Origin: Paramarasmius palmivorus
Taxonomy: Eukaryota; Basidiomycota; Agaricomycetes; Agaricales; Marasmiaceae
NCBI GenBank assembly: GCA_037176845.1
Contig: JAYKXP010000015.1
Location: 496,001-560,000, forward strand
DNA: 64,000 nt
Direction: 5' to 3'
Shown: piece by piece, positions 23,717-34,531 of the stretch
How the letters are laid out: each line of letters starts with the position of its first letter
How positions within the stretch are numbered: the stretch's first letter is position 1
Program-made: the position numbers and the translations under genes
The notes under the pieces: generated by a model
The model's database searches: none
What the model saw: the letters and a program-made list of their open reading frames with translations, nothing else
Told to the model about the DNA's origin: nothing

Positions 23717-24348
23717 ATGGCTGCGGATAAACCGAAACCGAACAAATTACGTGCCAAGTTCAACAAGAGCATTGGACAACGACTTGCCAATGACCTCGCT
23801 TATGTGGCCTTCAGAGGAATATCTACTCCATCTCGGGAGTGGCTAGGTGTCGAAGGGAAAACTACCAGCTCCTCCAGCGTGAGCGTACCCAAGAAGGTAT
23901 TGGATGGGGACAAGGCCAAGAACTCGTCCTCAGGCAAGTCAAACCCACCACTTGTCCTTCAGCTCTAAATCTAACTCATTCTTAGTCAACTCCACTCGCC
24001 CATCAAAGCCACTCTCTAGCGCGAGTAGAGCTCCGTCGAACACAAGCTCTAAAGAGCCGACCGCTGCTCGAGGTATCTCCAAAGCCGTTACAAGAGAAGT
24101 TCCTGTCAAAGGGCAGAAACGCCAACGTACCCCTAGTCTCTTTGCGACTCAACGGTCCAAGAAACAGCGGCGGTCATCGGATAGCACTGGGGAAAGTCAG
24201 TGGCGCTAAACATTCTACCGCGAAGGATGATGGGGAAAGGGACGCCGTGGAGGAGGATCATGGTCAGCCTCCGAGTTCCAAGGATCGAATTCAGGAACTC
24301 CAAGCGGAGCAGGCTCGTGTCAATGCTCAGAACGAGGAAATACAATGA
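23717..24348 (+). CDS. Lysine/serine-rich hypothetical protein, possible frameshift
   Basis: Unrecognised. Exon 1 (23717 to about 23933) begins MAADKPKPNKLRAKFNKSIG, basic and probably structured. After a short intron the second exon is Ser/Pro/Lys-rich with a bipartite-like basic run (KGQKRQRTP, RSKKQRRSS) suggesting a nuclear location. The frame stops at 24209, but a coding-looking Glu/Gln-rich helix (KDRIQELQAEQARVNAQ) continues in another frame to 24348. The switch falls at a G4 run (24189-24192), and no intron of normal size fits. Either one extra base (real or assembly) or the protein truly ends at 24209. No family assigned. Confidence 0.45.
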
Positions 24349-24847
24349 ATTCTGAGAACGGAAAATGAGGGGCGTGATTAGGTGGTGAACTGTTTGGTCA
24401 TAGGTGTCGCGAATTGTGGTCTCTTTCTCTTCATCTTTGTTTGCTCTCAAAGGAAGTGTACTGTCTTCGGGAAATCATAGCATACGTTCCGAGATACCCT
24501 TTCATGTTGTACTTACCAATTCATGTTCAATATTCCGAGATTCATGGACCAAGTGGCGCGGCCAGGCCGGTCTTTCCTAAATCGTGCATGTTCTGGAAAA
24601 AGTCGATGGGTATATGAGGTTCATGGGCGTACGTCTAGTCAAGTCTACCTACCAAACTCAATACTTAATATGCGTTCTCGAGCTCGGGCAAACTTTCCCT
24701 TTGACAGTGTCTAGCCCGAGAAGCTGCCCCTCAACACGATCGCCGGTGGCGTTTAGAGGGCTGACAGTATTCTATAAGAATGAGACGGTGCACCAAGCTT
24801 CATACCCACACTCGAATTTTCTAGTCAGCCTTCATACTCAACCCGCG
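24349..24847. other. Promoter region of secreted protein B (duplicated)
   Basis: No gene. From about 24580 onward the sequence matches the region upstream of member C at about 25680-25890, including the TATA box context. Confidence 0.6.
24773..24780 (+). promoter_or_regulatory. TATA box of secreted protein B
   Basis: TATAAGAA, 75 nt before the ATG, aligned with the TATA of member C. Confidence 0.65.
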
Positions 24848-25472
24848 ATGTACATCAACAATATCCTCTTGACTTCTGCGTTCCTCTCCGCGGCCACTAG
24901 TACTGCAACTCCGGTGACCGTTCGCTCAACTCCCTGCAACCCGAACTTTGAAGGAGCAGGGATCATCTTTCATGGCATCGACATAGCCATCACCGGTTAC
25001 GGCGCAGCTGATTCAGATAAACCTGCATGGCATATCCAACAGAATGGTCAATCATATCCGAGCTACATCTTCAGGTGAGTCGTTCTCTCTTTGAAGCATA
25101 TACCTATGCTGAAGAAGCGTTTTTAACTTTAAGGAGCATCTATAACAGTAGCCAAGTACTTACTGAGTCGTTCCGAGGATTTATTTGGCTCGATACTGCT
25201 TCGGACAGTGGCAATGACCCGTAGGTGGCCTACTAATCAGAATCGAATGCAAGACCGATTAAATTTACCTGTTTAGACTCCAGCTTTTTGACATTGTTTG
25301 CGATACTTGCGTGGGAGGTGCTTCTTCGCTCCCGCAAGGAAGCACGGTCGCTGCAGGGTGCAGGGTCAGGGCCCCCGGATATCCAAACGTATGTGTAGAA
25401 GCATCCGGTGCCAGTATACGCTACCTGGGGTGCACTGGATGGCCTAACCAGGACTTTTGGTTCTCGACATAA
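24848..25472 (+). CDS. Small secreted six-cysteine protein, family member B
   Basis: Three exons, about 170 residues. The signal peptide is ILLTSAFLSAATSTATP. The mature part has PCNPNFEGAGIIFHG, PAWHIQQNGQSYPSYIFR, WLDTASDSGNDP, FDIVCDTC, AAGC and terminal QDFWFST. Six cysteines are kept. Intron positions are the same as in members A and C, after YIFR and after NDP. Member C, 486 bp downstream, is a tandem copy including promoter. The acidic/aromatic C-terminal FWFST is shared with C, while A ends FSFST. Secreted, function unknown. Duplication with retention of signal peptide and cysteines suggests selection on a secreted role, an inference only. Confidence 0.8.
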
Positions 25473-25957
25473 GGCTGGGCTTGTTCTGATCATTTTGGGC
25501 TTTCATTGGACGGTCCTTCTTGCTTGAATCGATGTACATTAGTTATTATAGTCTAATGGTGATGGAACCGGTGTGTGTCGAATAGGCGCCGAATCTGTAC
25601 AAAAGTGTCACCATGCTTGTTAAGGTCTTTCGAATGCGCTGAGTGAAGTGGCTAGTCTTTTCCTAAACCTAGGAAGAAGCGATGGGTGTTTCAGTGGAGG
25701 CGGTGCACGCTCTTGGGCGCCGCCACCATGTCTAGTCAAGTCTACCCATTGAATTCAGTACTTGACATGCGTTCTAGGGTGCGGGCGAAATTGCCCTTTG
25801 ACGGTATTGGTACCATTGCTCCGGAAGCTATACGAGCGTCCTCAACACAATGCCTCGTGGCGTTTTGAGAGCCGACTGTCCTCTATAAAAATCAGACGAT
25901 GCGTCGAATTCATACATACTCCAGAGCCTCTGCTTCCTTTCTACAACTTCATTAGCG
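25473..25957. other. Spacer and promoter of secreted protein C
   Basis: No gene; duplicated promoter region described under the tandem repeat entries. Confidence 0.6.
25884..25891 (+). promoter_or_regulatory. TATA box of secreted protein C
   Basis: TATAAAAA, 74 nt before the ATG. Confidence 0.7.
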
Positions 25958-26572
25958 ATGCAGTTCAAGAACATCTTCTTTGCCTCTGTTTACCTCTCGA
26001 TGGTCGTCTCTGCGACACCGTTGACCTCTCGTTCTCCTTGCAACCCGAACTTTGAGGGAGCGGGGATCGTCTTTCACAGTGTCAATGGTGCCATCAACGC
26101 GAATGGAGTGCCTAGTTCGACCAGCCCCGCCTGGCATATCCAACAGAATGGTCAGCCAAGTCCAAGCTATATCTTCAAGTAAGTTGTCCTCTCGATGCGA
26201 ATATCACCTATGTTGACGAAACGTTGTAAGGAACATCAACAACAATAACCAAGCACTTACCCTCGAAAGTGACGGATTTATCAGGCTCGACACTGCTTCG
26301 GATAGCGGTAATGACCCGTAGGTGTCCTTGCTATTCGCAATCGAATGCGACACTTATTTTGCTTGTTCAGGCGTCAACTTTTCAATATTGTTTGCGATAC
26401 TTGCATCCCGGGTGCTTCTACACTTCCACCAGGAAGCACGGTCGCTTCGGGATGCAAGCTGAAGACCCCGACTAATGTGAATGTTTGTGTCGAAGTGGCC
26501 TTGGCTTCCACGAATCTGCGCGTGCTGCCATGTACCGGGTCGCCTAACCAAGTGTTCTGGTTCTCCACATAA
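25958..26572 (+). CDS. Small secreted six-cysteine protein, family member C
   Basis: Three exons, about 165 residues, ATG at 25958 and TAA ending at 26572. The signal peptide is FFASVYLSMVVSATPL. The mature signature is CNPNFEGAGIVFHSVNGA, AWHIQQNGQPSPSYIFK, LDTASDSGNDP, LFNIVCDTCIPGAS, ASGC, VCVEV and NQVFWFST. Closest to member B in exon structure and sequence. The region between the first and second halves (NVNVCVEVALASTNLRVLP) is more complete than in B. Function unknown; extracellular. Confidence 0.8.
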
Positions 26573-26872
26573 GGCTGTATTCTTTCTGGGGTTTTGGATT
26601 TTCGTTGGACAGTCTTTCTTGCTACGAATCGATGTACATTATTGAGATGACGATGGAAATGGTGTGAGTCACATAGACGCCGGATCTCGGAAAGTGTGGC
26701 CATGTGGCCCTGGTCCATGGACCAGAACAGTGACTTGAGCCATCACGTGCATATGTTGAAACCCTAACTGACGCGCCTCGCGGAGAACAATAGAAGCGCT
26801 GCCCTCACTATAACTTTGATCTCTCACACCCCAAATACTGCACTGCTGAACGACGACAACACAAACGGCGAA
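26573..26872. other. Intergenic region before Ase1-like gene
   Basis: 300 bp; nothing beyond a likely promoter. Lies partly in the end of duplication unit 2. Confidence 0.5.
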
Positions 26873-29546
26873 ATGACGCCCCCAGCGGCACCCTCTGCAC
26901 TTCTTACATCTCTTCTCAATACTCTTCACTCTCATCTCCAAACTCAAACTCAACATCTTCCCATTCTTCATGCTCAACTTGGATTACCTGCAACTGCTCT
27001 CGAAGATGAACTCAAAACTCTCCAGAATAATTTGATGCGGGGTGTAGAGGCTCAGATCGATCTGAGGAGGAAAGAGGTGGAAGTTTGGATGGAGAAGTGT
27101 GATTCGGTGGAAAATGAGTGTTTGCAGTATTCCAAAGCTCTTGGTGGAAACATCAAGGCCACGGGTAGCAGTGTTGGTGAACTCAGGAAAGAGAATATGC
27201 TACCAAAGAGATATGAATTGGGGATAGAGTATCAGGAAAAGCTGAGACAGGTCAGTGCACGTTTTGGTTTGTCGCGAGGCGAAATGTTCAGATTTTTTTT
27301 GGCAGCTGTATCACACCAAGCTGGAGCAATTGACAAACTTGACGAATCGTCTCAATGCATTAGCTCGGACGCTGGATCGCGGATTCTTTCCCCAAGATAT
27401 CCTCGAACCGACACCTGTCCATGACGACGGCACTTCTCATAGAGACGTCACTCCCGAAAGATTCTCAAGACTTGAGAAGGAATTAGTTCGAGGCAAGGGT
27501 GAAATTGTAAGCTTCAGGTGATTGCATATCGTAGCTGCGAGCTAATTTGCTTCAACAGACCAAACGCCTTAACCACCTTTCAGAAACATTCGAAGAAATC
27601 TACATACTCTACATGGAGCTCGGCATATCACCTCCGACTCTGGAAGACCTTGAATCCGTCCCTTCACCGCCACCCTACACTTCCTCTGCGTCATCATCCA
27701 CATCCCTTGGGAAATCCCTACGGCCACCCCACCCTTCATCCGATCCATTCACCATTTCAATCTCGACACCTACACCTGCCTCCCGTACCTCTAAGTCACA
27801 TTCACCCCTTCTAGGATCCGACGATACCCCAACAGAAGATACCTCTGATATTGAATGCCAACGTATCTTTGCCAGCTTTGTTGCCTGTATAGAAGAGGCA
27901 GAGTCTGAAGGTGGCAGCGGCCGGCCGACTGCCCATTCATCGTCTGCACCATTAGGCCTTCACAACGTTGATCCGACCCCCTCACTCCTCTCATGGGCGC
28001 ACACACTCCAGTCCAATCTAGACGACACCAAACGCCGACGTCAAGCACACATTCAGGCTATGTTTGACCAGCTTGAAGGGCTTTGGCGACGTCTTGGAGT
28101 GGCAGATGAGGATATGGAGGCGTTCGTGGAAGTCAACAAGGGGACGACGGAGGAGTGCGTTACTGCATACGAAGAAGAGCTTGACCGCATGCTGGAGCTG
28201 AAGAGAGAGCGAATGAGCGTGTTTGTCGGTAACGCAAGAGATGAGATTGAGAGACTCTGGGATGAGCTGATGACAGGAGAGGAAGAGAGAGGTGCATTCG
28301 GTCCGTTCACTGATGGTATGCAATTTTCAACATTCATCTTCGTAAAATGGAAGCTCATACCTCTTGCAGACGAACATACGGAAGAGCTTCTGTTGATTCA
28401 CGAAGAGGAGATACGCAAGCTTAAAGAGGAGAAGAGGCTTAAAGCACCGCTGTTGAACAGCATCAAGAAATACTTTGACATATGTGAAGAGGAGAAGGAA
28501 CTCGCTGCAGCGGCTAGTGACCAGACTCGTTTACTAGGTCGTGGCGCACGAGATCCCGGGCGGCTCCTTCGGGAGGAGAAGATGAGAAAGAGAGTTATGA
28601 AGGAGAAGCCAAGAGTAAGTATTTTCCATTTTCAACCGAAGTAGACGCTGACTGGTGTTTTCAACAGCTTGAACAGGACCTTCTTACGACTATTCCTGCT
28701 TGGGAGCAAGATACCGGTCGACCTTTCCTCGTTCATGGTCAAAGTATCCTCCGCCTCCTGATGGACACTATAAGTGCCGCCGACCAGGAAAACATGAACA
28801 AGAGGGCCGGTCGACACGGAGGTCCTCCACCAATCCGAGGAGGCTCCGTACCACCTCGAGCAACGACACCCGTTGGTCAAATGGGGAGCAGTGCGTATGG
28901 CAAAGGCGTAGTAACACCTGCGGTCAGGCCTGCGCCTGAGGGTGCCAAGTCAGCGCCTAACAAGAGAATGAAGATGAGCGATAGCGGGGATGAAGGAAGA
29001 AGTAGTCGGGCACCCTTTGGAGCATTCAGAGGCAACACGAATGCCCTTGGCACGAGCCAAAGAAGGGACGTTTCCCCTTCCAAAATCCCTGGGAGCAAAC
29101 GAGCGCATCAGAGAGGGAATAGCGGAGGCTCTGGAGCAACATCGTCCTTGCCTCGTCCCGTACCTTCGGTTGCGATGCCCATACCAAAGCCTGGAACCCA
29201 GCATCATGCGTTGGGGCACGGAAGGTTACCTACTGGAGGTGTGTTTACCTCTGCATCCTCTTCTGCAGCTTCATCATATAGTTCAGGCGGGTTCCCTGCT
29301 GGTGTGCGGACTGCTTCCGGATATGGAGGTAGTTCGTCCACGCGTGGCTATGGGAACTCGGGGTCGCGATACCCTAGTGGTGGATCCAATGCCAGATCAT
29401 CATACGTGGATAGAAATCCCAAGGCTGCCACTAGAGTGCATCGGGAGAGTTTCCGACCGAGACCGAGTATGGATGGCCATGATGTTGGTGCGGGAAGATA
29501 CACAGGTGGATTCGCTGGTTTGAGGGAAGAAGACGAGGACTATTAA
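26873..29546 (+). CDS. ase1: Ase1/PRC1/MAP65-family microtubule-bundling protein
   Basis: Five exons, about 800 residues. The first in-frame ATG at 26873 is used (an upstream TTG is not a start). The N-terminal half is heptad-rich helix (DELKTLQNNLMRGVEAQID, ELGIEYQEKLRQ) as in the dimerising rod. The spectrin-like microtubule-binding domain follows: LWRRLGVADEDMEAFVEV, RDEIERLWDELMTGEEER, LLIHEEEIRKLKEEK, and the landmark TIPAWEQDTGRPFLVHG. The C-terminus is basic, Gly/Ser/Arg-rich and disordered, with SP/TP sites such as RRDVSPSKIPG that fit mitotic CDK control. Family members cross-link antiparallel microtubules in the spindle midzone. Introns at about 27250, 27510, 28316 and 28614. Stop TAA at 29544. 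Confidence 0.85.
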
Positions 29547-30023
29547 TAACTCTGTGGACAGAGTTTGTATATTTACTGCTCCCCCTGCCCTGTGTCTGGT
29601 TTTCTCTATGGTGCTGTTTGTTACTATGTTATGCTTTGCTCTTCGTGTATTCTAGTACCATCACGATTTTTATGAATAGGTAAATTACGTACATGCCATG
29701 ATCCCTCTTTCCGACTCCGAGCTCGTTTCTTGCTCGTTTCCTTCTTGGACCACCTAAATCTGGTGGGCTGCTAATGCGCAAGTGCAGCGCGCGGCACTCT
29801 GTCGATTGATGCCAATCTCACCAAAAAAAAAATTTCGATGGCAACTGCATTAGACTCGAGAAGGTCACCAACCCTCTTCCTACTAAACAACACCTTGGAC
29901 CCAACGAACGATGAGCGCGATTCTGAGACAGGGCTGGGATGTTCGGGCCGGGGAATGTCAGCAGTATGACAACACAGCAGGATATAAACCAAGTGCTTCA
30001 GATTCTTAACTTCCCTACTCCCC
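29547..30023. other. Intergenic region
   Basis: 477 bp with no gene. An A9 run at about 29823 is not accompanied by any element. Confidence 0.6.
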
Positions 30024-32223
30024 ATGTTCAACGTCCATCTCGTTGTATACAGCGCCGCACCGCTATTAGCGGTCTGGTTGCTGTCTGACTATATTCGCAA
30101 TCGGGAGAAACGGCGAAAGGTGCGATTACTTCCATTGTTACGCCAGGATAGTGTATGACTGAAAATCGGTAGCTCGACTCAATCCCCACCATAACAACGA
30201 CGGGCATTTTCTCGTTTATCACTGGTCCAGTCAAGTTTCTTTTCAATGCTCGAGACATGGTACAGAAGGGATATGAGAAGGTGCGTAGCCAAAGATTGCC
30301 TTGCATTCATTCCCCTGACCTCTTGACGATAGTACCACGGAGGTATATTCAAGATTCGCATGTTGAACCGATGGTCTGTGGTTATAACGACCCCCAAGAT
30401 GATTGAGGATATACGGAAAGCACCGGACGACGTTCTGTCTTTTCAAGAAGCTCTCCAAGACGTGTGGATGCTTTAGTCATGACCTCGTTCAATTCTCAAT
30501 CATGAAATAGGTGCTACAAATCGAGTACACGCTAGGAAAATCTCTGCATCGCGATCCTTATCAGGTTGCAGTCGTACGAGGTCCATTGACAAGAAATATC
30601 GCTGCCCGCTTTTTGGATGTCCAAGACGAAATTAAGGCTTCGTTCAACGATTTGATACCAGCCAAGGACGGTACGTGGTCTGACGAATCGATTGAAAAGC
30701 GAACACTCAACCTACAGCACCTGCCAGAATGGGTTCCGGTTAACTTGAACGACACTATTATGCATGTTGTCTGCCGAACAAGTAACCGCTTCTTCTCCGG
30801 ATTGCCATTATGTCGTGACCCAGATTACATTGCAAGTCATTGCCTTGTTCATTCCTGGAATTGGACTAACTCTGGCTAAACAGGATCTCAATATCAAGTT
30901 TACGATCCAAGTCGTTTTATCCGGACAGTTGATAAGCCTATTCCCAGAGTTCATGAAACCGTGGGTGACCTGTCTCGGCTCCCTGTGCTAGCCAGAATCA
31001 TTCTCACATTATGATTCTAGGATTGTGGGCAACCTGTTTACACCCGTACCAGCCAGCGTGAAACGCGCAAAGAAACATCTAGCCCCAATTATTCTGGAAC
31101 GGCTGGCGCAGGAGGAAGAGTATGGCCCCGATTGGGCCGACAGACCTGTGTGTTGTTTACCGATTATAATATTATAATAGACCCTGCTAACCATTGGCTA
31201 GAACGATCTCCTGAGCTGGCTTCTCAGCGAAGCAAAAGGCTATCAACGCACCTTAGATGATCTAGTGATGCGCATATTGACTGTCAACTTCGGAGCAATT
31301 CATACCACCGTGAGTGCTGGTGAAAGGCCTGGTTGACCCGTAACTAAGTAATTCTTACTCGTCAAATTCTGCAGACAATGGTATGTTCCTCGTCGTACTA
31401 TGACATTCCACTGACGCTATCGATCAGACCGTCACCACGACGATTAGTGTTCTCTGTGTGTACTCTCATTACATTGAAGAGCTTCGTCAAGAGATTGAAA
31501 GTGTCGTCGCCGAACATGGATGGACAAAACTTGCTATGGGCCAAATGCGCAAGCTGGATAGTTTTTTGAAAGAGGCTCAGAGGTTTACCTCGTATGGTGT
31601 TTGTGAGTTTTGGCTTGTAAGATGTCGTTCCAGCTACTCATCGCTATTCTCAGTCGGCATAGAGCGCAAAACCTTGAAGGAGTTTACATTTTCTGATGGG
31701 ACAACTGTTCCGGCCGGTGTTAATATCGGCGTACCTGTCCAGGCTATTCATCACGACGAGGTGAGCATACTGCAAGTGCCGAGGAGTCCGAGCTCAGTAG
31801 GGACCCACAGAGGTATTTCCCCGATGCCCACGGTTTCGATGGGTTTAGGTTCGCAGATTTGAGGGCCGAACACAGTGAAAGCATCAAGCACCAAATGGTC
31901 ACACCGACGGCAGATTTCTTGTTATTTGGCAGTGGTTAGTCATACTTTATAAAAGACTTCAATCGCTGACAGTGTAACGCTGAATAGGACGACATGCATG
32001 GTGAGTTTATTCGACCAGATTAGCATTCGCGTACTGACGTTTCATCTCTAGTCCCGGCCGATTCTTCGCGGTCAATGAACTGAAAGCTCTCATTGCGCAT
32101 GTGCTATTGACTTATGATATCAAACTCGAAAATGAGGGCGGCATGCCCTCCGTCAATTGGTTCGGAGTAAGCGGCATTCAAGACGCCAAAACGAGAGTCC
32201 TATTCAGGAAGAGGAAGCAATAA
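30024..32223 (+). CDS. Cytochrome P450, ent-kaurene-oxidase-like (paralogue 1)
   Basis: Highly split gene (about 13 exons), roughly 520 residues, start MFNVHLVVYS with an N-terminal membrane anchor and stop TAA at 32221. Family landmarks shared with the three minus-strand P450s are: [71 protein letters not shown] (ExxR region), [12 protein letters not shown] and haem loop [18 protein letters not shown]. The haem Cys lies next to a 13-nt exon at about 31988, and a 6-nt exon (ACAATG, about 31376) lies in the I-helix. The helix after it (TVTTTISVLCVYSHYIEEL) is more diverged than in the other copies. The I-helix lacks the usual acidic residue (AIHTT), as in all four. Substrate unknown. Confidence 0.8.
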
Positions 32224-32887
32224 CTTACACTACTCTTGCTTATCCAGTTGAAGTGCGTATCCTATCATGTATCATATGTTGGTCTATCTATGGAATCGAA
32301 GATTCTGGTCACAGAAAGAACCGCACCGCGTGATAGCGATACTTGCTGCACGTACTTCCATCTTTGAAAATCCACTGGCGTCGGATTTCGGAGCTCTGTA
32401 ACGCGGAAGCGCGATTTGCATAGCGATAACGCCGTTGTTTCCCAAGAGTTCGGCATGCTTGTCCTCTTACATCACAAGTGGATGGACACAATCATTTACC
32501 AAGCTCGCGACCGGCGCGAAGTCATGCTCAAGACAGGTAACCATGTTGTTCGCCGAATCACCATCATTGATCTGCAGACAATCCGAGGCAACGTCGCAGG
32601 AACATTGCATTCAAAAGGAAATCACCATCCCTTTTCGAACACCGAATGCTCCACTCGCATTTACTCCAGCCTGCTTAATTGGAAATCGTTGCCTGGGTGC
32701 AAGAACGCCATCATCTAGAAAGTTACGGGAACCAGGTTGGCCTCCGCCTCTTAGATCGTATAAAAGACTGAAGTAAACGTCTACGAATGACACCAAATTT
32801 CCCTTTCTCATTAATTTTCTCTTCGACAGTCCTTCTTTCCTTTCTTTTTCAACAGGTCTTTCGTTCTTCAGTTCTAATAGAATCGTA
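32224..32887. other. Intergenic region with TATA box
   Basis: 664 bp; no gene supported on either strand. Contains the TATA box of the next gene. Confidence 0.55.
32759..32766 (+). promoter_or_regulatory. TATA box of secreted beta-rich protein
   Basis: TATAAAAG, 122 nt before the ATG; the leader between them is pyrimidine-rich. Confidence 0.6.
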
Positions 32888-34285
32888 ATGTTTTCCACAC
32901 GCGTTGTGGTGAGTACCCTCATAATCTGTGCACTCGGCCGTCGCTCACGGCACCTATAGATTTTCTCACTCATTGCGGCCCTCAAGATTGGAGGTGCATC
33001 CGCAATGCCCTTTTCCCGCGTCGTAGAGCTGTTGCCCAGAGATGTGGAACGTATCGCAATCGACGAAGAGACGGGACAATATCTAGCTTTCGACAGCGCC
33101 GGAACATTGACTGCTACATTCCCTATAAGTCACGAACCAACCACTCAGCCAGAACGTCGAGCAGCTGGAACTTGCGTTGCATTGAGCGTTGATGAAGTTC
33201 AGGACCGTTCGTGACATATCTCTTTGTCTTCATGACCTCTCTACTGACGGATTATGTACCTTTACAGTCCCAGGATGGTCTCAGATGCTAGACTACGCTA
33301 ATAACCTCTGGGGGGATGGAGGTCGTAACATTGTGACCAACCCCGAAGAGGTATGATTTCGCCACTCGTACCCCCTGACAATGCAATCTCATGCGAGTTG
33401 TGCAGTACCCGGACTATCCTGCTAACCTTTGTGTTACTAACGAGGTCGTAGGACTTCAAATGACCGGTATGTGCCTCGTTATAGTCAAGGATACACTGAA
33501 ATTCTGACTTCGCGTATCCAGGCGAACCTGTTTGCCAGAGCCACGAAACGACCACCGAAGGTGCTCTAGTTGGCACTTCTGGGTCTGTGTCGATCGGTGT
33601 TGATCAAGGATTCACCGCCGATTCAACTTTCACGGTCACAAGTGAGTGCTCTTGACCAAGTACGCGTCTTGCAGTGCTGATAGCTCCACCTAATCAGAGG
33701 CCGCGAGTGTTGGATTGTCGAGTACTGTTAGCGTTAAATTTGGCCTTGACGCAATCTCAGAGGTGTCAGGATCCTTCACCACGAGCACAGAGGTCACGAA
33801 TACGAATGCCCACAGGTGCGAAGATTCTAATCTTTTCCAAATGACGGACCTCGAACGCGTTTATTATCGCAGCTTCGGCTCCACATTCTCGGATGTCAGC
33901 AGAGTAACCGTGACTATGGAAGCACCTGAAGGGAAGAAATGCAACGCCGTCGTGAGTATCGTTTGTCCTAGAACCCAAAATACTTTTCTCAGTGGTTCCC
34001 CGTAGACGAATGCCAAAACATGCCAGATCCAAGCTGAAGGTCAGCTTCGATACACTGCCGAGGGCTGGGTTTGGTTCAACTACAAGAAGAGGGTAAATAC
34101 CTGATTCTTCCCCAAGATTTGCCGAAGAGTTGCTAACAATGACTTGACAGGTCGATGGACACTTCAAATGGGCTGTGAACTTCGCTACAGCCATTGCCAA
34201 TGTCGATGACCGCTCGAGTTTCTTGGAATTCCGGGGCTCGGTACAGGCCAACACACGAGTTAGTTTTGCTGGAGAATGTGTTTAA
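32888..34285 (+). CDS. Secreted beta-rich protein, possibly aerolysin-fold-like
   Basis: About 300 residues in nine or so exons. The first exon (seven codons) joins to FSLIAALKIGGASAMP, a signal peptide. The mid part has CVALSVDEVQ, WGDGGRNIVTNP and NLCVTNEVVGLQMTG. It is followed by about 80 residues of alternating Ser/Thr and hydrophobics (GTSGSVSIGVDQGFTADSTF, STVSVKFGLDAISEV), a pattern typical of the membrane-inserting strands of aerolysin-type beta pore formers. The C-terminal part has KKCNAV, CQIQAEGQLRYTAEGWVWFN and FKWAVNFATAIA. Apart from the signal peptide I see no named domain, so the fold is inference from strand pattern; it may equally be a harmless beta-sandwich. It belongs to a family I think recurs in Agaricomycetes without a function. 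The ADP-ribosylglycohydrolase gene follows 246 bp later on the same strand. Confidence 0.65.
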
Positions 34286-34531
34286 ATCACAATACAAGAC
34301 CAATAACAGTCAAAAGAAGCCACCTTCGTTTGTTTTAGTAATTATGTATTTATTATCCGTCAAACGATAGTGCCAATTGTTGTAATGCGATGTGATGTGT
34401 TCGATGTATATCAGAGGTTTTTCGAACACTGCCAACGTGCCCCTATTTCGTGATCTGTGCCTGTACTTGTCAATTATGATATAACTTGAACCAACACATC
34501 CAACACATTACACGTCCTGCGTTCCTTCCCA

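Larger units (their letters stand above)
24580..25680. repeat. Tandem duplication unit 1 (secreted protein B)
   Basis: About 1.1 kb covering promoter, gene and 3' flank. Shared flank words include GTCTAGTCAAGTCTACC upstream and CGATGTACATTA downstream. Confidence 0.7.
25681..26760. repeat. Tandem duplication unit 2 (secreted protein C)
   Basis: Direct copy of the preceding unit with moderate divergence. Confidence 0.7.

Noticed and set aside
29821..29833. Poly-A run as a retroelement tail
   Set aside because: No element body, target duplication or coding remnant next to it.
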